Source of the DNA: JAEUIT01 sp044220875
GTDB taxonomy: Bacteria > Planctomycetota > Phycisphaerae > Phycisphaerales > SM1A02
DNA: 64,000 bases
Assembly: GCA_044220875.1 (NCBI GenBank)
Contig: JBGAQH010000001.1
Location: 496,001 to 560,000 of the forward strand
Reading direction: 5' to 3'
The notes below the pieces were generated by a model. It was not told the DNA's origin. It did not search any database and saw nothing but the letters and a program-made list of their open reading frames with translations. The position numbers and the translations under genes are program-made. Below are positions 41,536-49,967 of this stretch, piece by piece; position 1 is the stretch's first letter; the number at the start of each line of letters is the position of its first letter.

Positions 41536-42273
41536 TCAGATCGCGCTGTTGCGCAGTTCCTTGGCCTGCGGAAGATCGGTGGCGCTGGCGAGGCCGAAGA
41601 CGCGCAGGAACTCTCGAGTCGTCCCGTACAGCATCGGACGGCCGACTTCCTCGGCTCGACCGACAATGCGCACGAGGCGGCGGTCCATCAGGCTCTTCAG
41701 CACCTCGCCACATGCGACGCCGCGAATGGACTCAAGGTCGGCGCGGAGAATCGGCTGCCGGTAGGCGATGATGGCGAGCGTCTCGAGCGCCGCCTGACTG
41801 AGCTTGGACTGTTGCCGTTCGCCGCGAAGCCGTCCGAGGAGCGGACCGAATGCCGGCAGCGTCAGCACCTGGTAGCCGCTCGCAAGCGACTCGATTCGGA
41901 ACGCCCTGCCGGTTGTCTCGTACTCGGCGTTGAGCTTGGCCACGGACTCGGCGAGTCTGGCCAGCGCGTGCTTGCGAGCCCGTGCGGTGGCCGGATCGTC
42001 CGAGGGCTGTTCCGGTTCCGGATCCGCGTCGACGGCGTCGGCGGGACGGTCGGATGGCTTCGGTTTCCGTCGCTTCGTCTGCTGGGCCCTGGGCTGCGGC
42101 ATCAGGCCGAGGAGCTCGATGAGCCGAGCCTCGGTGAGCGGCCGATCCGACGCCAAGAGCAGCACCTCAAGCCGCTGCTCGAGCGGAAACTCGGCGCACG
42201 CGGCGTCGGCGGAAGACTCGTCGTGTGCGAACGCGTCCGCATGGGGAATCACCTCGTCGGCATTCGAAACCAT
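41536..42273 (-). CDS. scpB: Segregation and condensation protein B (ScpB)
   Basis: 245-residue partner of SMC-ScpA in chromosome condensation. Two winged-helix domains are seen: LEQRLEVLLLASDRPLTEARLIELLG near the N-terminus, and SQAALETLAIIAYRQPILRADLESIRGVACGEVLKSLMDRRLVRIVGRAEEVGRPMLYGTTREFLRVFGL, the unmistakable ScpB core. Between them is a charged, Lys/Pro/Asp-rich insert (about 60-100) not found in short ScpB proteins. scpA is not in the window. Convergent with the CoA-binding gene (15 bp between stops). Confidence 0.94.
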   Translation of the reverse strand: MVSNADEVIPHADAFAHDESSADAACAEFPLEQRLEVLLLASDRPLTEARLIELLGLMPQPRAQQTKRRKPKPSDRPADAVDADPEPEQPSDDPATARARKHALARLAESVAKLNAEYETTGRAFRIESLASGYQVLTLPAFGPLLGRLRGERQQSKLSQAALETLAIIAYRQPILRADLESIRGVACGEVLKSLMDRRLVRIVGRAEEVGRPMLYGTTREFLRVFGLASATDLPQAKELRNSAI

Positions 42274-42350
42274 GCGAGAACGCTACCACAGCCGGATGGC
42301 CCGACGCCAATTCCGACAGGCTACCGTGATCCTGGCGCCGGGCGGCCCAA

Positions 42351-42761
42351 TCAGCCCTTGGCGAGCGCGACCTTGGTGGCAGCGACGCGCTGGGCTCGCT
42401 CGAGACGTGCTCGTTCCTCGGCGGAGGTGTGTCCGGCCTCGGTACTCTTCGCCCGGGCGTCGGCATACTCGCGCTCCGCCTGTGCTCGATTCAGGGTCGC
42501 CGCGTCCTCGGCGTAGTCGGTGACCAGGGTGAGGTCGCTTCCCTGCATCTGAGCGAAGCCGCTGTCGATCAGGAAGGTCTTGCTGCCGCCGTCCGCCAGC
42601 TCGACGCGGGCAACGCCAACGCCGAGCGATGCGAGAAACGGGCTGGCTCCGGCCATCACGCCACGCTGGCCGTCCCATGCCTCGAACGAGACGTAGTTCG
42701 CGTCAGCGGCGAGGAGTGCTTGGCTCGGAGTGACGATGGAGCAGCGGAACGTGGCGGGCAC
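42351..42761 (-). CDS. atpC: F-type ATP synthase epsilon subunit
   Basis: 136-residue central-stalk subunit. FRCSIVTPSQALLAADANYVSFEAWDGQRGVMAGASPFLASL is the beta-sandwich start (epsilon: ...P......V..v..p...G..GILPgH.P....L), followed by LIDSGFAQMQGSDLTLVTDYAE. The C-terminal helical hairpin (LNRAQAEREYADARAKS..., ERARLERAQRVAATKVALA) is complete. Normally the last gene of the atp operon after atpD; here the upstream gene is a PEP-CTERM protein and no other atp gene is visible, so it has its own transcript. A TATGAT match at 42836-42841 may be its -10. Confidence 0.88.
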   Translation of the reverse strand: MPATFRCSIVTPSQALLAADANYVSFEAWDGQRGVMAGASPFLASLGVGVARVELADGGSKTFLIDSGFAQMQGSDLTLVTDYAEDAATLNRAQAEREYADARAKSTEAGHTSAEERARLERAQRVAATKVALAKG

Positions 42762-43066
42762 AGCGGATACCTCAAAGTGGCGTCCTTGGCGGATCGCCGT
42801 CGGACGGGGCCGCAGCGTGAGGCGGCGGGGCGGAGATCATACCGAATGGATGCGATCGTCTGCTCGCGGCAGGGCGGCAGCGCGGCAGGGTGGATGGCGA
42901 CGCTTCGGATGGGTTCGGAATCCCGGCATCGAGCCCGAGAACCGGCGCACCCGATCAAGAAAGAAGCCCCGATCGGTGGTGCCGATCGGGGCTCGAGGAT
43001 CAGAGGGGTGTCGAGAGGCCGCCGGAGCCGAAGCTCAGACGTCGTTCAGGACAGGTCGGAGGGCGA
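42762..43066. other. Intergenic region between the first PEP-CTERM gene and atpC
   Basis: 305 bp. It contains the terminator of the PEP-CTERM gene (42965-42993) and, on the minus strand, TATGAT at 42836-42841 about 75 nt before atpC, without a recognisable -35 at 17 bp. No supported coding frame on either strand. Confidence 0.5.
42965..42993 (-). terminator. Rho-independent terminator of the PEP-CTERM gene
   Basis: A 12-bp perfect stem (AGCCCCGATCGG / CCGATCGGGGCT) with a five-base loop. On the minus strand it is followed by TCTTTCTTG, a T-rich tail. It lies about 75 bp after the stop of the PEP-CTERM gene at 43067 and separates it from atpC. Confidence 0.85.
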
Positions 43067-43798
43067 TCAGGCCCGACGACGTCGGCCGACACCGGCGAGG
43101 CCGGCGAGACCGAGGAGAGCAGCCGCACCCGGGGTCGGGATCTGGGCGACGAACACGCTGGTGAACGAGGCCGAAGAGTTCGCACCAAGGAGGAACGCGA
43201 ACGTGATCTTCAGATCGGAACCAAGGTTCGGGCCAGGCAGACTCGGGATCGGATTGCCGAAGGAGTCGAAGCCGAGCGACGAGCTGCCCGGATCAGTGCG
43301 GGCGACGTTGAACGGCGGGTTGAAGAGCGTGCCGATCGTCGCAGCGCCAGTCGAGCCAGTCCAGAGCGGACCAGTGAGGCTCGAGATGAAGCCAGGACCG
43401 GTGGTGGTGAGACCACCGCTGACCGAACCGCCATAGACCGTGCTGCCGAGCAGCGCGACCGGGAGCGAGACAGTCAGGTTGAAGACAATCGAGTGATCCG
43501 AGAGATTCTGGATCACGTAATTGCCGGCCGTGAAGGCCTTGTTGCCGCCTTGATTGTTCGAGGCGTTGAAGTTCCAGCCGAGCGTCCAAGCACCGGCACC
43601 GTCAATGACGTTGCCCTGGTAGTTGAAGACGTCGGGCGTCGCAGTGGACGAGCCGATGAGATTCTGCGTCTGGTTCGAGCCGTCAGCGGTGATGCCAAGC
43701 GTCACCGTGGGGCCGTCCGCAGCCGCAGACATGGTCGCCGCTGCGGCAGTTGCGCATGCCGCAGTAGCGATGAAGCCGCGTAGACCATTTCGGAGCAT
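43067..43798 (-). CDS. Secreted PEP-CTERM-type protein 1
   Basis: 243-residue exported protein. A signal peptide (LRGFIATAACATAAAATMSAAADG) leads a Gly/Asn/Ser/Thr-rich beta body with few charges. The C-terminus is a sorting tail: IPTPGAAALLG, a short hydrophobic stretch, then GRRRRA, the planctomycete variant of PEP-CTERM (PTPG for PEP). Such tails are thought to be cut by an exosortase, none of which is in the window. GGAGGG six to ten nt upstream supports the ATG. Paralog of the next gene upstream; a hairpin terminator follows. Function of the body unknown. Confidence 0.82.
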   Translation of the reverse strand: MLRNGLRGFIATAACATAAAATMSAAADGPTVTLGITADGSNQTQNLIGSSTATPDVFNYQGNVIDGAGAWTLGWNFNASNNQGGNKAFTAGNYVIQNLSDHSIVFNLTVSLPVALLGSTVYGGSVSGGLTTTGPGFISSLTGPLWTGSTGAATIGTLFNPPFNVARTDPGSSSLGFDSFGNPIPSLPGPNLGSDLKITFAFLLGANSSASFTSVFVAQIPTPGAAALLGLAGLAGVGRRRRA

Positions 43799-44013
43799 GT
43801 GAGTTCCCTCCCTCAATCCTTCTGTACGGGTGTCCGCTGAGTGCGGACATCCGCCTGTTGTCGGACCGACCCTTTTCCCGAGAGCCGAGCCGTCTGAACG
43901 TTTCGTGCGGTCCACTCACCAAGAGTGGAGTTCGCGAGTCGTGCCGTGGAGTTTGAAAGCCTCACGGCTCCATTCACCACAACCAGTCCCGCGTTGTCCC
44001 GACCGCCGGCGTG

Positions 44014-44784
44014 TTAGGCCGAGCGGCGACGACCGCGACCCGCGAAGAGACCGAGACCCGCGACCGCGAGCGCGCCCGGCGTCGGAACGACGACGAAGAG
44101 GCTCGTGAACGACGCCGAGTCACCCGCAGTAAGGGTGAACTGGAGACGAATCGCGATGTTGGTGGTCACTGCCCCGTAGGGGAGCGACGGAATCGGACCG
44201 CCGAACGTGTCGGGGCCGATCGTCTGGCTCAGGAACGAGCCAGCAGTCGCCGACGAACCGATCAGCAGCGATCCGGCGAGATTGCCGGTCGAGAAGTCAG
44301 GAGCGACGTCGGTGTAGGCGCGATAGATCGCGTCGTTACCGCCGATCGCCGAGACCGTCGCGCCGTCGCCGTTGAGGTCGGTCACCGTGCCGGTGATCGA
44401 TCCGCCGATCGTGCTCGAGGCAAGAGCCTGGCTGATCGGCAGCGAGACGTCCAGGAAGAACGTCTGCGTCGCGTTGCTGGTGTTCGTGACAACCAAGTTG
44501 CCAACGATGAACGGATCCGGATTGACCAACAGGCCCCAGCTCAGATTGAAGCCGGTGCTGTCAAACGGGCTGCTGATGGAACCGTTGTAGCCGAACGTGC
44601 TATTGCCGTTCGACCACGCGTTTCCGACGGTAGCCGCGTTGTACTCGTAGGTCTGGCCTGCGACGCCGATTCGCATCGTCAGGTCCGGAAGAACTGATGT
44701 GTCTGCGCTCGCGCTCGCCGAGGCGAGCGCAATCAGGGCGCAACCACATCCCGAAATAACAAGATTGTTGTAGACGGCAGCCAT
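44014..44784 (-). CDS. Secreted PEP-CTERM-type protein 2
   Basis: 256 residues, same plan as protein 1: signal peptide (CGCALIALASASASADTS), a beta-rich body, and a tail VVPTPGALAVAGLGLFAGRGRRRSA (sorting motif, hydrophobic core, Arg cluster). Shared body features with protein 1 include NxSxxTxxFxLxVSLPxxxxLxSTxxGGSxxG, GPxxFGGPIPSLP and SASFTSxFV, so they are tandem paralogs. GGAGGAAGGGG upstream of the ATG is a very strong ribosome site. TAA stop. Likely surface or extracellular-matrix proteins. Confidence 0.82.
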   Translation of the reverse strand: MAAVYNNLVISGCGCALIALASASASADTSVLPDLTMRIGVAGQTYEYNAATVGNAWSNGNSTFGYNGSISSPFDSTGFNLSWGLLVNPDPFIVGNLVVTNTSNATQTFFLDVSLPISQALASSTIGGSITGTVTDLNGDGATVSAIGGNDAIYRAYTDVAPDFSTGNLAGSLLIGSSATAGSFLSQTIGPDTFGGPIPSLPYGAVTTNIAIRLQFTLTAGDSASFTSLFVVVPTPGALAVAGLGLFAGRGRRRSA

Positions 44785-44867
44785 TTAGACCCCTTCCTCC
44801 GATGAGGTCCGCCCACGCTCCCTCCCAAGGAGCGCGAACGAATTCCGGCGGTGCCGTAGCGCCGCCC

Positions 44868-44909
44868 TTTTCCCACTCGGAAAGTAGCACAGCCTTCCAC
44901 CCTCCGCAA
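44868..44909 (-). promoter_or_regulatory. Possible sigma-70-type promoter and shared leader motif of PEP-CTERM gene 2
   Basis: On the minus strand TTGCGG (44904-44909), 17 bp, then TACTTT (44881-44886), about 100 nt before the ATG: half-matches to -35 and -10 with ideal spacing. Just downstream is GGGAAAAGGG (about 44868-44877). The same decamer lies about 75 nt before the start of the other PEP-CTERM gene (about 43870-43880), so it may be a shared leader or operator element. Confidence 0.35.
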
Positions 44910-44985
44910 GCGAAAGTCTGAGCTTTGGTCGAACTGCCAGCGGGGTATCGCCAGTTTTGCCTGTGCGGTCAGTTCCGAGAACGTC

Positions 44986-46068
44986 TCATTCTTGCTGCAT
45001 CAAGGAGGCGTCCTGATCGGAACTTCGCTTTCCGGACGGGCCCCGGGTGTCTCGGTCGGCGAAAGTGACGTGGTCGAACGCCTCTCGCTGCCAGGCGGCG
45101 AGCGTTTCATGCATGTGTGCCAAACTCGGGGCGAGACGAATCGCCTCCTTGAGTTCGTGCATGTGACCGAGCGTCTTGCCGTACCAGGCGATCCGCCGCT
45201 GCATCGACTGGATTGCGTGGCGTTCCGTCTGATAACGGCTGACGAGGTCTATATGGCGGGCGATTACCCGAAGCTTCTCGTTCAGCGAAGGCTCTGGAGC
45301 GGCCTTTCCAGTCGCGAGCAGCGCCGCCGCCCGCCGGAAGATCCATGGGGTGCGAAGCGCCGCTCGGCCAATCATGACGCCGGCGCAGCCGGATTGCCGC
45401 ATGCGGGTCGGCACCTGCTCGGGGGAGGAGAGATCGCCGTTGCCGATCACCGGGATCGCTCGCACCGCCGCCACCACATCGCCGATTCGGTCCCAATCCG
45501 CCTCACCGGAGAAGAACTGCACCGTGTACCGCCCGTGGACAGTCACGGCCGCGATGCCGACGTCCTCAAGGGAACGCGCGAGTGTCGGAGCGACGACGTG
45601 CTCGGGATCCCAACCGAGCCGCATCTTGGCCGTCACTGGCACGCGTCCGGCGCCGTGCCGGTCGACCGCGCGGACGATTCGCTCGGCCAGCCGGACGGTC
45701 GATCCGACATCACAGAGCAGAAGCGAGCCCCCATTCTTCTTTGCAACCTTGTCAACGGGGCAGCCCATGTTGATGTCGATGAGCCGGGCCCCGTGATCGA
45801 TGGCCCACAGGGCCGCCTCGGGTAGAGGATCGTCCGCGTTTCCGTACAGCTGCATGCCGCAGGGTTGGTCGAGGCCGTTCGTCGACGCCAGGTCGAGCGT
45901 CTTTTGCGAGTTCTTCAGAATCGCCCGCGAGTTCAGCAGGTCCGTCGTCGCCAGGCCGACGCCACCCAACTCGCGGCAGAGGATGCGAAACGGGAGATCG
46001 CAATGTCCCGCGATGGGCGCGAGAAGAAGCGGGGTTTCCAGCGTGAGCGATCCGATGCGAAGCGGCAC
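44986..46068 (-). CDS. dusB: tRNA-dihydrouridine synthase (Dus family)
   Basis: 360-residue FMN enzyme reducing uridine to dihydrouridine in tRNA. LETPLLLAPIAGHCDLPFRILCRELGG opens the TIM barrel (usual APMAGVTD..FR). The catalytic Cys sits in IDINMGCPVDKVAKKNGGSLLLCD, and TAKMRLGWD, VTVHGRYTVQFFSGEADW, IGNGDLSSPEQ and GVMIGRAAL follow the Dus order, closest to DusB. The last 25 residues are a charged tail. It follows the large hydrolase by 29 bp on the same strand. Position in tRNA not determinable. Confidence 0.92.
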   Translation of the reverse strand: MPLRIGSLTLETPLLLAPIAGHCDLPFRILCRELGGVGLATTDLLNSRAILKNSQKTLDLASTNGLDQPCGMQLYGNADDPLPEAALWAIDHGARLIDINMGCPVDKVAKKNGGSLLLCDVGSTVRLAERIVRAVDRHGAGRVPVTAKMRLGWDPEHVVAPTLARSLEDVGIAAVTVHGRYTVQFFSGEADWDRIGDVVAAVRAIPVIGNGDLSSPEQVPTRMRQSGCAGVMIGRAALRTPWIFRRAAALLATGKAAPEPSLNEKLRVIARHIDLVSRYQTERHAIQSMQRRIAWYGKTLGHMHELKEAIRLAPSLAHMHETLAAWQREAFDHVTFADRDTRGPSGKRSSDQDASLMQQE

Positions 46069-46097
46069 GCCCCGATTCTACGGGGATTGCAATCTCG

Positions 46098-48536
46098 TCA
46101 CGGCGAGGTCGAGTCTGCCCACGAGCCGCGCTCGACCGACCAGTCGTTGCCGAAGAACCCCGCGAGCCGGATCGCCGACGCTCCGGAGACGAGCGTGCTG
46201 GCGTGCAGGATGCACAGGTCCGGATACTCGACCCCAGAGACGAAATAGGGGAGGCGCATCGTGAGACGCGTGCCGATCGGGCCGGAGCCGGCAATCACCG
46301 CCACGCACGCCACGTCGCTGTCCGGGCGCGGATAGGTGAACGCGCACGCGAGGTCCTCGCCCGCACACTCGCGATCGCCGACCTTGATCGAGCCGTTCCG
46401 CACCAGGACCGGGCACGTGCCGAGCAGGGAGTTCCACGCGGCGTTCGTCTCCGCGTTGCCGATGAGAATCACGCCGCGGTCGCGGAAGCGCCCCGGCGCG
46501 AAATCGGTGTCCGGAATCACGTCAATCGAGCCGTTGCCCCGGTACCAGAACGTCTCGGCGTCGAATCGGGCCTTCGCCAGGAGCGCCGCATCGCTCGCAT
46601 CGTCGCCGGCCGTGCCGTACACGATCAGCATGTCGTTGCGGAAAGCGTCCTTCAGGCTGCCGCCGCGGCGTGCGCTCTTGGTGGCGGGCGATGGCGCCGG
46701 CTCGACCTTCCAGGTCGCGTCGCTTCGCACGAGCCACAGCGGCGAGCTTCCCGCATACGTGGTCTCGACCGTCGTGTTGTCGAGGGTCACCGCGAGCGGT
46801 CCGCCCTCGATCGGAGGGCGCAGCGCGAGTCGGGCGACGTTGCCTGTGGTTCCAACGATCGTGCGCCTGGTCCTGTCGAGCGCGACCGAGATCGTGCTCG
46901 GCTTCCACGGTTCCGCCTGCTGGTCCAGCGCGAGCCAGTCACAGGCGCTCGACACGGTCGGCGCCGCGGTGGTGAAGTCGATCTGGTCGACCGTGGCGGG
47001 GTCCGGAAGCGATCGGGCCTCGAGAAACGCCATGAGCGGCGGCCAGTCGACGCACTCGTTGCCCCACCAGTGGTTCGCCCCCTTCTGCTCGTGGTAGGCG
47101 AAATCCGCGTGGAACGCCCCGTCGCCGTCGGCGAGGACCGCCCGCATCGTCCGGGCCTGCTCGACCGGGACGTTGTCGTCGACGTCGCCGTGCAGGATGT
47201 AGACGCCCTCGCGGGCGTAGTTTCGCCGCATTGCCAACGTGTCGCTCGCGCCGGTGGCCCTCGCGAACATGCCCTCGGCGCCGGCCGTTCCTAACGCGAC
47301 GCCACCGTAGCTCGCAAACGAGATCCAGCCGGCGCTGGGCGCGATCGCGGCGAAGCGGTCGGGAAAGTGTGCCCCGAGCTGCCAGGTCCCGTGCCCGCCC
47401 ATCGAATGTCCGGTGAGCCACTGTCGCCGGGGATCGGCGCCGAAGCGAGCCTGCGCGTCGGCGAGCGCCTCCAGCGCGTCCAGCCGCCCCCAGTCCTCCC
47501 AGTCGAAACCAAACGGGCGGCGGTTCGTCGGGCAGATGATGTGGGCCCACGACTTGGGGGCGTACGAGGCGGCCTGTCCGCGGGCCTCGACGCTGGCGCC
47601 GTGCAGCGACAGGATGATGCCGGCGGGCCCGTCGCCGGCCGCCGGCACGACGGCGTAGTACTGCACGCTGCCGTCGATCGGACTCAGGCGCGTGACCATT
47701 CGGTGATCATGCGGGCCGACGACGTGCAGCTCGAGCGATCGCTGGGCGATCACGCGCCCGCCGAGCTCCAGCGTCACGTCGAAGCGGACGCTCCCGGTCG
47801 CCGGCGCGTCGTACCGCACCATGCCCGACGCCTTGAATGCGCTGCGTGCCGGGACGTCGGGAATCGGCGTCGTGGTGGTCGTCCCGTTCGGCGCGCGGAC
47901 CTGCAGCGTCGCGCCCTTCAGCGGCGAATCCGCGGGCTGGACGATCACGACGCCGATCGGCAGTTCGCCGGTCGCGCCCGCGACAAGGTCGGGCAGCGTG
48001 TCGTCGGCGCCGAGGAAGTGCGGACCGTCGGAGGCGCACGGGGCGAGCGTCGCGCTCAGCTCGCCGCGGCTGCACGCGAACAGGAACTCGTTTCGCCCGG
48101 CGCGGACCCGCACCGGTACGCGCAGCCATCCGTAGCCGTAGGGATCGCCGACATGCGGCTCTCCGTTCACGTAGACCATCGAGTTGCCGCGCGAGGCGAG
48201 CATGAGCGTCCGCTCGGTCTCGCTGTCGAAGGTCGCGAACGCGTAGCCGGCCCCGAGCGCTGCGTTCGAGAAGGTCGCCGAGTCGCCGCTCGCCGCGGCC
48301 TGCAGCGGCGCCCACTTCTGGACCGTGCCGTCCGGCGCGGTGACGTCGGTGCCGTCGGTCGGCGCGGCGAACGTCCCCATCACGATCTGGTGCTCGATCG
48401 CGTCGAAGCGGATCGGCGAGCGGGCCGGACGACCGATCTGTCCCACGACGAGCGCACGCTCGAACGTGAAGGGAAGCTGGTCGGCCGCGCCGCAGGGCGT
48501 CGTGCAGAGAAGGACCGCAAGGGTGAGACCGCGCAT
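46098..48536 (-). CDS. Large secreted alpha/beta-hydrolase (prolyl-oligopeptidase-like esterase)
   Basis: 812 residues with a short signal peptide (GLTLAVLLCTTPCGAADQ). The N-terminal 280 residues are beta-rich accessory domains. The hydrolase core is in the middle: GPAGIILSLHGASVEARG, nucleophile Ser in WLTGHSMGGHGTWQLG, acid in VYILHGDVDDNVPVEQA, and a His in GANHWWGNECVDWP. The C-terminal 300 residues form another beta-rich region. The layout resembles large secreted planctomycete peptidases and esterases. It starts 36 bp after eboF ends and may be the last gene of the ebo transcript. Substrate unknown. Confidence 0.75.
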   Translation of the reverse strand: MRGLTLAVLLCTTPCGAADQLPFTFERALVVGQIGRPARSPIRFDAIEHQIVMGTFAAPTDGTDVTAPDGTVQKWAPLQAAASGDSATFSNAALGAGYAFATFDSETERTLMLASRGNSMVYVNGEPHVGDPYGYGWLRVPVRVRAGRNEFLFACSRGELSATLAPCASDGPHFLGADDTLPDLVAGATGELPIGVVIVQPADSPLKGATLQVRAPNGTTTTTPIPDVPARSAFKASGMVRYDAPATGSVRFDVTLELGGRVIAQRSLELHVVGPHDHRMVTRLSPIDGSVQYYAVVPAAGDGPAGIILSLHGASVEARGQAASYAPKSWAHIICPTNRRPFGFDWEDWGRLDALEALADAQARFGADPRRQWLTGHSMGGHGTWQLGAHFPDRFAAIAPSAGWISFASYGGVALGTAGAEGMFARATGASDTLAMRRNYAREGVYILHGDVDDNVPVEQARTMRAVLADGDGAFHADFAYHEQKGANHWWGNECVDWPPLMAFLEARSLPDPATVDQIDFTTAAPTVSSACDWLALDQQAEPWKPSTISVALDRTRRTIVGTTGNVARLALRPPIEGGPLAVTLDNTTVETTYAGSSPLWLVRSDATWKVEPAPSPATKSARRGGSLKDAFRNDMLIVYGTAGDDASDAALLAKARFDAETFWYRGNGSIDVIPDTDFAPGRFRDRGVILIGNAETNAAWNSLLGTCPVLVRNGSIKVGDRECAGEDLACAFTYPRPDSDVACVAVIAGSGPIGTRLTMRLPYFVSGVEYPDLCILHASTLVSGASAIRLAGFFGNDWSVERGSWADSTSP

Positions 48537-48572
48537 CGCGGAAGCGTACTGCGATCGGCGCCTCCGCGGACG

Positions 48573-49958
48573 TCAGCGGGAGAGCGCGGTCAGGATGGCG
48601 TCGCGGACGCGGGTCATCGGCACCAGCGGACCCTCGGTCGGCGGGTCGAAGGCGTCGAGCGCGTCACCGAAGAGCACCGGCTCGAAGCCGCGGGACTGGG
48701 CGACCCGGCCGTGCGATCCTCGCACCAGTCCCGGATCGAGGGGGATGACGTCGAGGAGCGTTCGGAGGCCCAGACTGCGCTTCGCCAGGCGCCAGCCCAC
48801 GGCGAGCTTGGGGAATCGAATCGCCGGATCGACGAAGAGCTCGCACGGGTCGTAGCCCGGCTTGCGGTGGATGTCGACCGTTCGGGCGAAGTCGGGCTCG
48901 CGGCCATCCGTCCAATACGGATACGCGAACCACCGGTCCTCGGCGCTGACGGCTAACAGTTCGCCCGAGCGCGGGTGGTCCGCGGACATCGACCGCAGCT
49001 CGTCGCGGTCGTGCACGGCCTGGACACCGGGAATCGCCTGAAGCAGTCCGCGCACCTCGGGGACGCGGGCCGCGTTCCGCACATAGACGTGCGCCACCTG
49101 GTGGTCGCAGACGGCGAACGCCTCGCTCGCGCCGGCGTCGAGCAGCTCGCCGCCGCGCTCGTCCCGCACCGCAAGGAGCCCCGCGGCGCGCAACGCGCGG
49201 TTCGGCTCGATCGCGCCCGAGGTCGGAACGATCCCGTATTCGCTCACCACCAGGACCCGCACGCCGCGCTCGGCGTAGAAGTCGCGCAGCCGGCCGAAGA
49301 CCCGGTCGATCTCGCGCACGTGCCGGCGGATCTCCGGATGTCCGGGGCCGAGCTTCTGCAGCGGATAGTCCAGGTGCGGCAGGTAGACGAGCGAGAGCGT
49401 CGGCTTGGTGCGCTCGTGGGTGTGCATCGCCGCCGACGCGATCCAGTCCGTCGATCGGATGTCGGCGCCGGGCCCCCAGAAGCGGAAGAGCGGGAACTGC
49501 CCGAGCTTCGCCTGGAGCTCGTCGCGCAGCCCGGCCGGATGCGAGTGGCAATCGGGGATCTTGCGGCCGTCGGCGCGGTAGATCGGCCGCGGCGTCACGG
49601 CGACGTCGGCGGTCGAGTACATGTTGAACCACCAGAAGAGATTGGCCGTCGTGCACGACGCGTCCATCCTCTTCGCCGCATCCCAGACCTTCTCGCCGTG
49701 CACGAGCCTGTTCGACTGCCTCCAGAAGAGGACCTCCTGAAGGTCGCGGTGGAACCAGCCGTTTCCGACGACGCCGTGGTCGGCGACCTCGAGGCCGGTC
49801 AGCATCGACGACTGCGACGTGCACGTCACCGCCGGCAGCGGCGGCTTCAGAAGGCGCACGCCGCCCGACTGCCGGGCGAAGTCGCGGAGGCGCGGCGCGT
49901 CGTCGTTCAGGAGCGACGGCGAGAGCGCGACGATGTTGAGGACCGCGACCGGGTGCAC
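48573..49958 (-). CDS. eboF: EboF-type alkaline-phosphatase-superfamily protein
   Basis: 461 residues, alkaline phosphatase/nucleotide pyrophosphatase fold. MHPVAVLNIVALSPSLL starts the fold, with the nucleophile region PPLPAVTCTSQSSMLTGLEVADHGVVGNGW. The stretch FWRQSNRLVHGEKVWDAA, NLFWWFNMYSTADVAVTPRP, YRADGRKIPD and LVYLPHLDYPLQKLGPGHPE (metal-binding Asp/His) matches what I remember of EboF proteins. VLVVSEYGIVP supplies the next Asp/Glu-His-like site, though the usual DHG reads EYG. No signal peptide, so it acts inside the cell. Nine bp after eboC. Confidence 0.84.
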   Translation of the reverse strand: MHPVAVLNIVALSPSLLNDDAPRLRDFARQSGGVRLLKPPLPAVTCTSQSSMLTGLEVADHGVVGNGWFHRDLQEVLFWRQSNRLVHGEKVWDAAKRMDASCTTANLFWWFNMYSTADVAVTPRPIYRADGRKIPDCHSHPAGLRDELQAKLGQFPLFRFWGPGADIRSTDWIASAAMHTHERTKPTLSLVYLPHLDYPLQKLGPGHPEIRRHVREIDRVFGRLRDFYAERGVRVLVVSEYGIVPTSGAIEPNRALRAAGLLAVRDERGGELLDAGASEAFAVCDHQVAHVYVRNAARVPEVRGLLQAIPGVQAVHDRDELRSMSADHPRSGELLAVSAEDRWFAYPYWTDGREPDFARTVDIHRKPGYDPCELFVDPAIRFPKLAVGWRLAKRSLGLRTLLDVIPLDPGLVRGSHGRVAQSRGFEPVLFGDALDAFDPPTEGPLVPMTRVRDAILTALSR

Positions 49959-49967
49959 GGGCGGAGT

